From the NCBI RefSeq assembly GCF_004216665.1, contig NZ_SGWY01000001.1, forward strand, positions 62,001 to 126,000: a DNA stretch of 64,000 nucleotides. The letters run 5' to 3'. Each line of letters begins with the position of its first letter. The first letter of the stretch is position 1. The notes under the pieces are model-generated. The model worked only from the letters and a program-made list of their open reading frames with translations. It had not been told where the DNA came from and ran no database searches. Positions 55,337-63,975 of the stretch are shown piece after piece. This DNA comes from Agromyces ramosus. Lineage in GTDB: Bacteria > Actinomycetota > Actinomycetes > Actinomycetales > Microbacteriaceae. Both the position numbers and the translations under genes were made by a program.

Positions 55337-56311
55337 CTACGGGGTGACGCCGGTCTCGTCGAACAGCGCGGTCATGTCGCGCACCAGCTGGTGCGGCGCC
55401 GTCTCGCACGGGCTGTGGCCGGTGGGATAGACGGTGAAGCGCGCGCCGATCTCGCGTGCGAACCGCTCGTGCAGCTCGCGCGGCCACAGGTCGTGCTCGC
55501 CCACGGCGACGAGCTTCGGCACGGGCGAGGCCAGGAGCTCGGTGCGCACGTCGGGGGTCTGCATCATGAGGGCGATGATGTCGTCGACGCTCTCGCGCCG
55601 GGTGAGCGCGAATCGCTCCCGCACGAACGCGAGGCGGCGCGGGGGCACCCGGTTGAGGTTGTTGCGTATGCCCCACAGCATCAGGGCCGCGCCCTGGCGC
55701 GGCGACGTGAGGCCGCTGATCGGCCCGATGCGCTTCACCCCGCGGAACGCCTGCCCCGGCTCGGGCGGGGCGCTGAGCAGGGTGAGGCTCGCGAACCGGT
55801 CGGGCCGCACGAGCAGCGCGAGCTCGGCCAGGGTGGCCGCGAAGCTGTAGCCGAGCACGTGCGCCCGCGGTGCGCCGTCGTCGAGCACCGCGAGGAGGTC
55901 GTCGAGGAACAGCCGCTCGTCGTAGCTGGTGCGTGCCGGATCGAGGTTCCACGGCCCGGCGGCCCACGACTCGTACTGCCCGGCGAGGTCGTAGGACTCG
56001 ACCCGATAGCCAGCCGCCGCGAAGAGCGGCATCATGAGGACGAAGTCCTCCTTCGAGCCGGTGGCGCCGGGGACGAGCACGACCCGAGGCCCGTCGACGG
56101 GACCGAGCGCCACGCGCGCGAGCGCACCGCTCGGGGCGTCGAAGCTCGAGCGCTCGGTGCCGGGCGCGAAGGCCCGCCAGTCGAGGTCGGGGATGGCCTC
56201 GTCGAGCACGCGCGCCTCGTCGGCGACATCCGCCGACGCCGCCGAGACGACGGGCGGCGTGCCGCGGCGACGGAACGATCCCCGCGCACCTCCGATTGCG
56301 ACCACGACCAC
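55337..56311 (-). CDS. Alpha/beta-fold hydrolase
   Basis: A 324-residue hydrolase. It has LVPGATGSKEDFVLMMPLF (oxyanion region), the nucleophile elbow HVLGYSFAATLAEL (G-x-S-x-A, serine about residue 152), VAVGEHDLWP (Asp) and the late histidine in PTGHSPCETA. The start is uncertain: GTG 56311 or 56305 gives an IGGARGSF beginning and neither has a clear ribosome-binding site. Substrate unknown. Confidence 0.83.
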   Translation of the reverse strand: MVVVAIGGARGSFRRRGTPPVVSAASADVADEARVLDEAIPDLDWRAFAPGTERSSFDAPSGALARVALGPVDGPRVVLVPGATGSKEDFVLMMPLFAAAGYRVESYDLAGQYESWAAGPWNLDPARTSYDERLFLDDLLAVLDDGAPRAHVLGYSFAATLAELALLVRPDRFASLTLLSAPPEPGQAFRGVKRIGPISGLTSPRQGAALMLWGIRNNLNRVPPRRLAFVRERFALTRRESVDDIIALMMQTPDVRTELLASPVPKLVAVGEHDLWPRELHERFAREIGARFTVYPTGHSPCETAPHQLVRDMTALFDETGVTP

Positions 56312-56442
56312 ACGATACCGTCGGCCGGCGACGACCGGCAGCCGGCGCCCGGCGTGGACGACCGGTCGGGCCCTCGGACGCACTCGGGTCGCCCACAGCG
56401 AACACCGGACGAGCGCCCAGACGGCCGTCGTAGGGTGGACGC

Positions 56443-56841
56443 ATGGCTACCGTGGCGCTGACCCTTGAGAACTTCGAGCAGACGATCCTCGACGGCGGAA
56501 CCGTCTTCATCGACTTCTGGGCGGGATGGTGCGGACCGTGCCTGCAGTTCGCCCCGAACTACGAGGCCGCGTCCGAGGCGAATCCCGACCTGACGTTCGC
56601 GAAGGTCGACACCGAGGACCAGCAGCAGCTCGCCGCCGCGATGAACATCACGTCCATCCCCACGATCATGGCGTTCAAGGACGGCATCGGCGTCTTCGCA
56701 CAGGCGGGGGCCCTGCCGCGGCCGATGCTCGACGACCTGATCTCCCAGGTGCGCGCGCTCGACATGGACCGCGTCCGCGCCGATCTCGCCCGGCAGGAGG
56801 CCGAGCAGGCGGTCGCCTCGTCGCAGGTCAGCGAGGCCTGA
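56443..56841 (+). CDS. Thioredoxin family protein
   Basis: A 132-residue thioredoxin. The active site is FIDFWAGWCGPCLQF (CGPC at about residues 30-33), followed by FAKVDTEDQQQLAAAMNI and the cis-proline in ITSIPTIMAFKDG. A charged C-terminal helix of about 25 residues extends beyond the usual length. Start ATG 56443. Monocistronic, with an inverted repeat (GACCGGCCG/CGGCCGGTC, 56850-56880) after the stop that may be its terminator. Confidence 0.95.
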   Translation: MATVALTLENFEQTILDGGTVFIDFWAGWCGPCLQFAPNYEAASEANPDLTFAKVDTEDQQQLAAAMNITSIPTIMAFKDGIGVFAQAGALPRPMLDDLISQVRALDMDRVRADLARQEAEQAVASSQVSEA

Positions 56842-56878
56842 GCCCCGACGACCGGCCGGCGGATGACGCGACGGCCGG

Positions 56879-57535
56879 TCATTCCCCCGGAGCGATGGGC
56901 GCTCCGGGAGCGCCGGGCGCCTCGGGGGTGTCGGGCCCGTGGAGCCCCTCGAGCCCGCTGAGGTCGAGTTCGACGCGGAACGGGCGGGCCGCCCCGACGA
57001 TGATGGCCGGCACGCGCACGTAACCGCCCCGTTGGCGCAGCCCGTCGAGCAGGTCGACCCATCGCTCCTGCGCGGCGCTGCCGAGGAACCCCGCGTGCCG
57101 CGGCCGGTCGCCGCCGACGAGCTGCACCCCGATGCGGTACCGACGGGAGAGCCAGCGGTTGGCGCGCGGCACGAGGACCGCGTGCTGCTCGGCGCCGCCG
57201 TGCAGTCGCGCCAGCTCGATCGCCGGCTGGTGGCGGTTGGCGTCCTCGACCGGCACGACCGTGCGCACCACGCGCTCGCGTCGCGGAGCGTCGATGAGCT
57301 CGAGGCCCTCGAGGGTGGACAGGTCGCCCCACTGGTCGGGGTTCGTGCGCCTGCTCGCCTGCACGAGCGAGACGACGAGCCACGCGAGCGCCGCCAGCAC
57401 GGCGACGACCAGCAGCCAGAACACGACGAGCGGACCGTCGGGGCGGATGACGCCCGTGAGCAGCAGGAGCCCGACCAGCACGAGGAACGGGAGCGGCTCC
57501 CAGGCGTGCAGGGGCTTCGAACGGGGCGCGGGCAT
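56879..57535 (-). CDS. Two-helix membrane protein of unknown function
   Basis: A 218-residue protein with two adjacent transmembrane helices (about residues 15-33 and 38-60), then a soluble domain with VEDANRHQPAIELARLHGGAEQHAV and RYRIGVQLVGGD. The C-terminal 25 residues are Gly/Pro/Ala-rich. It looks like a typical actinobacterial membrane-anchored domain, but I cannot assign the family. Confidence 0.75.
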   Translation of the reverse strand: MPAPRSKPLHAWEPLPFLVLVGLLLLTGVIRPDGPLVVFWLLVVAVLAALAWLVVSLVQASRRTNPDQWGDLSTLEGLELIDAPRRERVVRTVVPVEDANRHQPAIELARLHGGAEQHAVLVPRANRWLSRRYRIGVQLVGGDRPRHAGFLGSAAQERWVDLLDGLRQRGGYVRVPAIIVGAARPFRVELDLSGLEGLHGPDTPEAPGAPGAPIAPGE

Positions 57536-57607
57536 GGGAATCAGGCTATCGCGCGGCCGGCGGACGACCGGTCCGCGGCTGCCCGGGAGGCGGGGCCGCG
57601 CGCGGCC

Positions 57608-58495
57608 TCAGCGGAGGGAGGGGAGCCGCGTCGCCACCTCGTCGAGCACCGACTCGTCGCCGGCGTAGAGGCCGTGGCCACGAGGCCAGTGCGAGACCAC
57701 GTCGGTGTAGCCGAGCTCCGCGGCGCGGCCGACGGCGTCCTCGAACGCATCGACGCTCACGAGGCTGTAGCGCCCCTCCGCGTCGAGCGAGAGCGTGCGG
57801 CTGATCGTGCCGGGATCGCGACCCGCGGCGTCGCAGGCGTCGTCCAGGCGTCGCACGAGCTCGCCGGCCAGGCGCCACCACGCCTCCGACTCGTCGTCGG
57901 CTCCGGCGGTCGTGACCCAGCCGTCCGCGATGCGCGTGGCGAGCGCCAGCCCCTTGGGCCCGTCGGCCGCGAGGAGCAGCGGCATCCGCGGATGCTGCGC
58001 CGGCTCGCCGACCATACGGGCGCCCGACGCGGTGAACCACTCCCCCTCGAACGAGACGCCCCCCGAGCCCGGCGACTCGAAGCGGAGCAGCAGGTCGAGC
58101 GCCTCGGCGAACTCGGCGAACCGCGCGAACCGCTGCCGGGGAGCGAGCTCCGGCTGCCCGAGCACGTACGCGTCGAATCCCGTGCCGCCGGAGCCGACGC
58201 CGAGCAGCATCCGCCCGCCCGAGATCTGGTCGACGGTCGCGACGTCCTTCGCGAACGGCACCGGATGACGGAAGTTCGGCGACGCGACGAACGTGCCGAG
58301 GGCGATCCGACTCGTGACGGTCGCCGCGGCCGCGAGCGTCGGCACGGTGGCGTGCCAGCGCTCTCCGGCCAGGCCGCGCCACGCGAGGTGATCGTACGTC
58401 CAGGCATGGTCGAAGCCGAGCTCCTCGGCGCCGCGCCATCGCCGGGCGGCCTCGGGCCAGTCGTACTGGGGCAGGATGACGATGCCGAACCGCAT
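57608..58495 (-). CDS. Luciferase-like monooxygenase, possibly F420-dependent
   Basis: A 295-residue TIM-barrel oxidoreductase. It starts RFGIVILPQYDW and has HAWTYDHLAWRGLAGERW, LGTFVASPNFRHPVPFAKDVATVDQISGGR and LGVGSGGTGFDA, typical of bacterial LLM enzymes that use F420 or FMN. Start ATG 58495, nine bases downstream of the EamA gene on the same strand. Choice of cofactor is inference. Confidence 0.88.
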   Translation of the reverse strand: MRFGIVILPQYDWPEAARRWRGAEELGFDHAWTYDHLAWRGLAGERWHATVPTLAAAATVTSRIALGTFVASPNFRHPVPFAKDVATVDQISGGRMLLGVGSGGTGFDAYVLGQPELAPRQRFARFAEFAEALDLLLRFESPGSGGVSFEGEWFTASGARMVGEPAQHPRMPLLLAADGPKGLALATRIADGWVTTAGADDESEAWWRLAGELVRRLDDACDAAGRDPGTISRTLSLDAEGRYSLVSVDAFEDAVGRAAELGYTDVVSHWPRGHGLYAGDESVLDEVATRLPSLR

Positions 58496-58504
58496 GGCGC
58501 GAGT

Positions 58505-59521
58505 CTACGGCGCGTCCGCGGGGCGGGCCGAGGCGGCCGGCACGGCAGCGTCGGTGGCATCGATCGCATCCGGCACCGGCACGAGGTCGACGTCGAGCGC
58601 CGTCGCCGCGAGCGCCGGGGCGCGCCGCTCGAGGCGCACCAGCACGATGCCGCCGAGGATGAGGAGCCCGCCGAGGAGCTGCACCGGCCCGATCGCCTCG
58701 CCCAGCAGGGCCCACGACACGATGGCCGCGAAGACGACCTCGGAGAGTCCGAGGAACGACGAGAGCCGAGTGCCGAGCAGGCGGATCGACTGGATCCCGG
58801 CGACATAGGCGAACGCGGTCGAGATCGCGCCGACCATCAGCACGGGCACCCACCAGGGCGCGGTGCCGCCGAAGAACGCGATGTCGACGAACTCGGCCTC
58901 GAAGGGCACGATCCCCGTGAGGCCCGCGAGGCCGAGGACGATCGCGCCGATGAGGCATCCGACCGCGGCGAGCGCGACGGGCGGCACGCCGACGTCGGTG
59001 CGCTCGCCCAGCACGTAGTACACCGCGACGCCGAGCATCGCGACGCCCGCGATGACCACGCCGAACGGGTCGAGCGCGCCGCCGGCGGGCCCGATCACGA
59101 GCACGAGTCCGGCGATCGCGACGACCGAGCCGGCGAGCACGACGAGTTGCGGTGCGCGCCGGGTGCGCGCCCACACGAACGCCACGAGCGCGACCGGGGC
59201 GAGGTACTCGATGAGCAGGGCGGTGCTCACCGGGATGCGGGCGATCGCCGTGTAGAAGGCCAGCTGCACGCCCGCGACCGCGATGACCGAGTAGACGAGG
59301 ACGGTCCACTTCGCACGCCAGAGCGGGCGGAGGTCGAACCCGAGGGCCATGAGCCCGGGGACGAGCAGGATGAGTGCGGCGACCGACACGCGGAAGAACA
59401 CCGCAGCCCCCGGCGACCACCCCGACTCGAGCAGCGGCTTCACGATCGCGCCGCCCGCGCCGAATGCGAGGCCGGCGGCCAGGCCGAGGAGGATCCCGAC
59501 GATGCCGCGTGAACGGTGCAT
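58505..59521 (-). CDS. EamA/DMT family transporter
   Basis: A 338-residue membrane protein with ten predicted helices in two EamA repeats (residues about 5-140 and 150-285), e.g. LAFGAGGAIVKPLL, IPVSTALLIEYLAPVALVAFVW and RLSSFLGLSEVVFAAIVSWALLGE. The second and third segments are the usual EamA signatures. About 50 C-terminal residues are a soluble Ala/Asp-rich tail. Probably a metabolite exporter. Divergent from the CGNR regulator gene with a 92-bp gap, which suggests control by it. Confidence 0.9.
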   Translation of the reverse strand: MHRSRGIVGILLGLAAGLAFGAGGAIVKPLLESGWSPGAAVFFRVSVAALILLVPGLMALGFDLRPLWRAKWTVLVYSVIAVAGVQLAFYTAIARIPVSTALLIEYLAPVALVAFVWARTRRAPQLVVLAGSVVAIAGLVLVIGPAGGALDPFGVVIAGVAMLGVAVYYVLGERTDVGVPPVALAAVGCLIGAIVLGLAGLTGIVPFEAEFVDIAFFGGTAPWWVPVLMVGAISTAFAYVAGIQSIRLLGTRLSSFLGLSEVVFAAIVSWALLGEAIGPVQLLGGLLILGGIVLVRLERRAPALAATALDVDLVPVPDAIDATDAAVPAASARPADAP

Positions 59522-59559
59522 CCGCTCGACCCCTTCCCCCCGGCGCGTCAGCGCTGTAA

Positions 59560-59597
59560 TGCCCGAAACTCGTTATACTGATGACACTACTCGGGCA
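59560..59597. promoter_or_regulatory. Divergent promoter region with TGCCCGA/TCGGGCA repeat
   Basis: An inverted repeat TGCCCGA (59560-59566) and TCGGGCA (59591-59597) flanks TATACT (59574-59579), a good -10 box for the CGNR gene, in the gap shared with the EamA transporter. Loop length (24 bp) suits binding of a dimer across two turns and is too long for a stable terminator. Confidence 0.4.
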
Positions 59598-59613
59598 GGA
59601 CGTCAGGAGTCAA

Positions 59614-60159
59614 ATGTTTTTCACCCATGACACGGAAGCGGCGCTGGGCTTCGTGGCGGCGCTCGCCGACACCACCCCCGCGGCATCCGACTCGGGCGAC
59701 GACGAGCTCACGACCCCCGCCGAGCTCGTGGCCCTCCTGGACGCATGGAAGTACTCGGGCCGACGTGACGGCGACGCAGCAGAGCTCGGCGAGGTGCGTG
59801 AGGCGCGGGCCCGCCTGCGCGACCTCTGGCTCCTCGACCGCGACGAAGCGGCTGCGGCCGTCAACGAGCTCCTCGCGGAGGCGCGCGCGCTTCCTCGGCT
59901 CGTGCGCCACGACGATATCGACTGGCACATCCACGCCACCGCGCTCGACGCGCCGCTCGCCCGCCGCATCCTCGTCGAGGCGGCGATGGCGTTCGTCGAC
60001 GTCATCCGCTCCGACCAGATGGAGCGCCTGCGGGTCTGCGACGCCGACGACTGCGAGAGCCTCTACGTCGACCTCTCGAAGAACGCGTCGCGACGGTTCT
60101 GCAGCACGAGGTGCGGCAACCGCATGGCGGTGCGCGCCTACCGCGCACGCACGGCCTGA
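59614..60159 (+). CDS. CGNR zinc-finger (ABATE-type) regulator
   Basis: A 181-residue protein. The N-terminal stress-response ABATE-like domain begins around ALGFVAALADTTP, and the C-terminal CGNR zinc finger has VCDADDCESLYVDLSKN and RRFCSTRCGNRMAVRAYRAR, with four cysteines (CGNR at about residue 168). ATG 59614 is chosen because AGGAG lies five bases upstream; an upstream in-frame ATG at 59581 falls in the promoter. Likely a DNA-binding regulator of the divergent EamA transporter gene. Confidence 0.88.
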   Translation: MFFTHDTEAALGFVAALADTTPAASDSGDDELTTPAELVALLDAWKYSGRRDGDAAELGEVREARARLRDLWLLDRDEAAAAVNELLAEARALPRLVRHDDIDWHIHATALDAPLARRILVEAAMAFVDVIRSDQMERLRVCDADDCESLYVDLSKNASRRFCSTRCGNRMAVRAYRARTA

Positions 60160-60226
60160 GTCGGAGCCGCCGCGCCCGTGCGCTCCGCAGCGCACGACGC
60201 GCCCCGCGGCATCCGGCCGGGAATGA

Positions 60227-60258
60227 CGAAGGCCCCCGCCGTTCGGCAGGGGCCTTCG
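60227..60258. terminator. Terminator hairpin between CGNR gene and rpsO
   Basis: CGAAGGCCCC (60227-60236) pairs with GGGGCCTTCG (60249-60258), and the inner CGCC/GGCA extends the stem around a GTTC loop. It lies between convergent genes and can stop both. Confidence 0.75.
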
Positions 60259-60301
60259 CAAGAAGTTCGCGGTATCAGCGAGAGCCGCGTCGGAACGACG
60301 C

Positions 60302-60571
60302 TTAGCGGCGCAGCCCGAGACGCTCGATGAGCGAGCGGTAGCGGTTGATGTCCACGTCGGCGAGGTAGCCGAGCAGACGACGACGCTGACCGACGAGGAG
60401 GAGCAGGCCACGACGCGAGTGGTGGTCGTGCTTGTGCTCCTTCAGGTGCTCGGTGAGGTCCTTGATTCGCTTCGTGAGGAGCGCGATCTGGACCTCGGGG
60501 GATCCAGTGTCACCGGGGTGGGTCGCGTACTCTTCGATGATCGCCTTCTTGACATCAGCTTCAAGTGCCAT
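60302..60571 (-). CDS. rpsO: 30S ribosomal protein S15
   Basis: An 89-residue primary 16S rRNA-binding protein. It has the whole family pattern: [36 protein letters not shown] and [11 protein letters not shown], with the exact usual length. ATG 60571 follows AAGGAGAAAGGGG. pnp usually lies directly downstream and ribF/truB upstream; neither is adjacent here. A 197-bp leader/promoter region separates it from the oxidoreductase gene. Confidence 0.98.
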   Translation of the reverse strand: MALEADVKKAIIEEYATHPGDTGSPEVQIALLTKRIKDLTEHLKEHKHDHHSRRGLLLLVGQRRRLLGYLADVDINRYRSLIERLGLRR

Positions 60572-60768
60572 AGATGGGATCCCCTTTCTCCTTGTTGCGC
60601 GCTGCCCGGGGCCGAATGCCTGGGCTCTCTTGATGCGCGGCCGATTTCACGGCAACCTCAGGAGTCTACCAGAGCGGATGCCGCGTGGCCGCCGTGCGCG
60701 ATCCTGCGCCATCGTGCTCGTGGTGCTCGGCGTGCGCAGGGGCCGCAGGCCCTGAGGTCGCGGTTCCA

Positions 60769-61737
60769 TCACTGCGTCGGATCGATCACCAGCTTGCCGT
60801 GCACGTCGCCGGCGCCGATCCGCGCCAGCGCCTCGGGCACGCCCCCGAGCGGCAGCACGGCGTCGATGACCGGGCGCACCTCACCCGACGCGACGATGGC
60901 ATCGAGGTCCTCGAGGCCCTCGTTCGCGTGCGCGGCGAGCACCCGGTACGACCGGCCGTCGCGGCCCATGGACCGACCGAAGGCGAACGTGGCGAGGATC
61001 ACGCCCATGCGTCCGCCGATGATCACGAACCGGCCCTGCGGTGCGAGCATGCTCCGGTAGTCCCGGAGGCGTCGTCGCGCGACGAGCTCGAGGATCGCGT
61101 CGTACCCGCCGTCGGGCGGCGGCTGTCCGGCCGCCGGGTCGGCGAGGTCGATCGCGCGAGTCGCGCCGAGCCGCGTCAGCAGGTCGAGCTTGTCGGACCG
61201 GTCGACGGCGGTCACCGCGGCCCCGGCTCGTCGCGCGAGCTGCACCGCCAGCGTGCCCGCGCCCCCGCCGGCGCCGTTCACCAGCACGCGGTCGCCCGGA
61301 CCGACGTGCGCCAGCCGCAGTCCCTGCAGGGCGAGGCCGCCCGCCTGCGGGAGCGCCGCGGCATCCGTGAACCCGATGCCGTCGGGGATGCGGCGGAACG
61401 CCGTCGCCGGCGCGGCCACGAACTCGGCGAAGCCGCCCCAACCCGCGCTCGACAGGTCGCCGTGCACCCGGTCGCCGACGGCGAGCTCCGTGACGCCGTC
61501 GCCGACCGCGATCACCTCGCCGGCGACGTCGGCGCCGAGCACGGGCATGCGCGGCCGGAGCGGGCCGCCCAGGCGCGCGAACAGCGGACGGCCGCGCAGC
61601 AGGTCCCAGTCCCACGAGTTGACGGAGGCAGCGCGCACCCGCACGAGCACCTCGCCGGACCCGGGAACGGGCGACGGCAGCTCGACCAGATGCAGGCGCT
61701 CGGGCCCGCCGTACCGCTCATACCGCACCGCGCGCAT
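60769..61737 (-). CDS. NAD(P)-dependent quinone oxidoreductase (zinc-free MDR family)
   Basis: A 322-residue medium-chain dehydrogenase/reductase without the zinc-binding cysteines, i.e. zeta-crystallin/quinone reductase-like. The catalytic domain has VRVRAASVNSWDWDLLRG and MPVLGADVAGEVIAVGDGV; the Rossmann domain has VLVNGAGGGAGTLAVQLAR (about residues 148-166). Start ATG 61737. Single gene; substrate unknown. Confidence 0.9.
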   Translation of the reverse strand: MRAVRYERYGGPERLHLVELPSPVPGSGEVLVRVRAASVNSWDWDLLRGRPLFARLGGPLRPRMPVLGADVAGEVIAVGDGVTELAVGDRVHGDLSSAGWGGFAEFVAAPATAFRRIPDGIGFTDAAALPQAGGLALQGLRLAHVGPGDRVLVNGAGGGAGTLAVQLARRAGAAVTAVDRSDKLDLLTRLGATRAIDLADPAAGQPPPDGGYDAILELVARRRLRDYRSMLAPQGRFVIIGGRMGVILATFAFGRSMGRDGRSYRVLAAHANEGLEDLDAIVASGEVRPVIDAVLPLGGVPEALARIGAGDVHGKLVIDPTQ

Positions 61738-61814
61738 GCGGCGAGCCTATCCATCCGGACCCCGCCGCGGGCCCTCCGATCCGCCGGAATAGCGCGGCCC
61801 CCGTCGAGGTTCAC

Positions 61815-62975
61815 ATGCATGTGAATGCAACCGAGGTGGAGGTCGCCGTCATCGGCGCCGGTCAAGCGGGCCTCTCGGCCGCGTACCACCTGCAGCGCCG
61901 TGGGTTCACGCCGGTCGGCCGGGATCCGCACGCGGCCGACACGTTCGTCGTCCTCGATGCGAACGCCGCACCCGGCGGAGCGTGGCAGCACCGATGGCCG
62001 TCGCTTCGCATGGCGACCGTGAACGGCATCCACGAGCTGCCGGGGCATCCGGTGCCCCCTGCGGACCCCGCGATGCCGAGCCGCGAGGCGCTTCCCCCCT
62101 ACTTCGCCGACTACGAGCGGCGCTTCGACCTCGACGTGCAGCGCCCGGTCCGCGTGCGGGCCGTCCGACGAGCCGACGACGACCTCGAGGGGCGGCTGCT
62201 CGTCGAGACCGACCGGGGCACGTGGGCCGCGCGCCACGTCATCAACGCCACGGGCACATGGACCCGGCCGTTCCGCCCGTACTACCCGGGGATCGAGCGG
62301 TTCCGCGGTCGCCAGTTGCACGTGGCCGACTACGTCTCGGCCGACGAGTTCGCCGGTGAGCGGGTGATCATCGTGGGTGCGGGCGTCTCCGCGGTGCAGC
62401 TGCTCGACGAGATCTCGCACGTCGCCGAGACCGTCTGGATGACCCGCCGCGAACCGCAGTGGGCCGAGGAGGACTTCGACGTGCCCGCGCGCAGCGCGGC
62501 GATCGCCGGCGTCGAGGCGCGCGTCCGACAGGGCCTGCCGCCCGGCAGCGTCATCTCGGTGACCGGCATGCACTGGACCCCCTGGGCTCGGGCGGCACAG
62601 GCCCGGGGCGTGCTCGTGCGGCATCCGATGTTCTCGGCCATCGAGGAGCACGGCGTGCGCATGCCCGACGGATCGTTCATCGAGGCCGACGTGATCCTCT
62701 GGGCGACCGGGTTCCGGCCGGCGCTCGACCACCTCGCGCCGCTGAAGCTCCGCACGCCGGCGGGCGGATTCCGGGTCGCCGACACGCGTTCGCTCGACGA
62801 ACCGCGGCTGTACCTGATCGGCTATGGGCCCTCGCAGTCCACGGTGGGCGCCAACCGGGCCGGACGTGCCGCAGTGCAGCAGATCACGGCCGAACGGGCC
62901 GCGCGCGCGTCGCGCACATCGCGCACGGTCGCCGCATCACGCACGGTCGCCGCGTCGCGCACGGTCGCCGCGTAG
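61815..62975 (+). CDS. FAD/NAD(P)-dependent monooxygenase (flavin-containing monooxygenase-like)
   Basis: A 386-residue class B flavoprotein. The FAD-binding GAGQAGLSAAYHL is at residues about 14-26, a second dinucleotide motif IIVGAGVSAVQLLDEI at about 185-200, and LWATGFRP before the C-terminal GPSQSTVGANRAGR. It is shorter than typical FMOs but similar to bacterial NAD(P)-binding flavoproteins that are often linked to detoxification or metal/thiol chemistry. The last 18 residues are three exact SRTVAA repeats coded by an 18-bp tandem repeat. Confidence 0.88.
   Translation: MHVNATEVEVAVIGAGQAGLSAAYHLQRRGFTPVGRDPHAADTFVVLDANAAPGGAWQHRWPSLRMATVNGIHELPGHPVPPADPAMPSREALPPYFADYERRFDLDVQRPVRVRAVRRADDDLEGRLLVETDRGTWAARHVINATGTWTRPFRPYYPGIERFRGRQLHVADYVSADEFAGERVIIVGAGVSAVQLLDEISHVAETVWMTRREPQWAEEDFDVPARSAAIAGVEARVRQGLPPGSVISVTGMHWTPWARAAQARGVLVRHPMFSAIEEHGVRMPDGSFIEADVILWATGFRPALDHLAPLKLRTPAGGFRVADTRSLDEPRLYLIGYGPSQSTVGANRAGRAAVQQITAERAARASRTSRTVAASRTVAASRTVAA
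62919..62972 (+). repeat. 18-bp tandem repeat (three copies) at the 3' end of the monooxygenase gene
   Basis: Three copies of an 18-bp unit (TCGCGCACGGTCGCCGCG with one or two changes) end at the stop codon and encode SRTVAA three times. A partial copy precedes it. As a multiple of three it adds residues without breaking the frame, so copy number could vary freely. Confidence 0.85.
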
Positions 62976-63029
62976 CCGGGCGGCCCCGATCGATTGCCCG
63001 GGCCGCGGCCCCGGGGCAGACTTGGCGCC

Positions 63030-63395
63030 ATGGGGTTCGCGATGAAGCGCGTGTACGACGCGCCCGAGGCATCCGACGGCTACCGGGTGCTCGTCGACCG
63101 GCTGTGGCCGCGGGGCGTGAAGAAGGAGCGCGCCGAGCTCGACGAGTGGGCGAAGGACGCCGCGCCCTCCCCCGAGCTCCGCGCCGAGTGGCACCACCAC
63201 CGCGAGCGCTTCGACGAGTTCGCGGCGCGCTACCGCGACGAGCTCGACGCCAGTCCCGCCGCCTCGGCGCTGCTCGAGACGGGTCGGGAGCACGACCGCG
63301 TCACGCTCGTGTTCGCCGCGCGTGACGAGCAGGTGAACCACGTGAGCGTTCTGCTGGCATGGCTCGCCGACCACGGGGCATCCGTCGAGGCCTGA
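63030..63395 (+). CDS. DUF488 family protein
   Basis: A 121-residue protein with the DUF488 pattern: KRVYDAPEASDGYRVLVDRLWPRGV near residues 6-30, DEWAKDAAPSPELRAEW and VTLVFAARDEQVNHVSVLLAWL. ATG 63030 gives the usual family start. Function is not established; structures suggest a Rossmann-like fold with conserved charged residues. It stands alone 55 bp after the monooxygenase gene. Confidence 0.9.
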   Translation: MGFAMKRVYDAPEASDGYRVLVDRLWPRGVKKERAELDEWAKDAAPSPELRAEWHHHRERFDEFAARYRDELDASPAASALLETGREHDRVTLVFAARDEQVNHVSVLLAWLADHGASVEA

Positions 63396-63534
63396 GCGGG
63401 CGGATGCCGCGGGGCGCGGCAGGGCGCCGCAGCGCGTCCTTCGCTGCACGCGATCGGCTGCGGCGGCGACCCCCTTGTGACCGCTCGGGCGTCGGCGTAG
63501 CGTGCCGAATGACCCGAGAAAGTGAGCACTCATC

Positions 63535-63975
63535 ATGATCACGAAGAGGCGCGCGCGAACCGCTGCGCTGACACTCGCCGCCGTCGCCGCATTCACCTTC
63601 GCCGGCGCCGGCGCCGCGCAAGCCGAACCCGCCATCCCGCTCACCGGCGGCCAGGAGGTCCCCCGACCGAATGCGTTCGGTGCGCACGGCTCGTTCAGCT
63701 ACGAGATCGACGGCAACGAGTTCTGCTACACGCTCGAGGTGACCGGGCTCTCCGCTCCTGCCACCGCCGCGCACGTGCACGTGGCCCCGCGCAACACCCC
63801 CGGGCCCGTGGTGATCCCGCTCGTGGTGCCCGCGGCGACGAGCTTCGATGTCGAAGCCTGCACGACGGCCGACCCGATGCTGCTCGCCGCGATCGAGGCC
63901 AACCCGAGCGCGTACTACGTCAACGTGCACAACGCGAACAACCAGCCGGGAGAGATCCGCGGGCAGCTGAAGTAG
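63535..63975 (+). CDS. Secreted CHRD domain protein
   Basis: A 146-residue exported protein. The signal peptide runs to AGAAQA (about residue 31); the mature protein is a single CHRD domain: LTGGQEVPRPNAFGAHGSFSYEI, AAHVHVAPRNTPGPVV and NPSAYYVNVHNANNQPGEIRGQL, the family's start, middle His-x-His and end signatures. GAG-rich sequence before ATG 63535 is only weakly Shine-Dalgarno-like. Role outside the cell unknown. Confidence 0.92.
   Translation: MITKRRARTAALTLAAVAAFTFAGAGAAQAEPAIPLTGGQEVPRPNAFGAHGSFSYEIDGNEFCYTLEVTGLSAPATAAHVHVAPRNTPGPVVIPLVVPAATSFDVEACTTADPMLLAAIEANPSAYYVNVHNANNQPGEIRGQLK

Noticed and set aside
5558..63410. GCGGCATCCG as the KOPS motif read by the FtsK encoded here.
   Set aside because: About 20 forward and 14 reverse copies show no strong strand bias, whereas KOPS must be polarised; only a whole-genome count could revive the idea.
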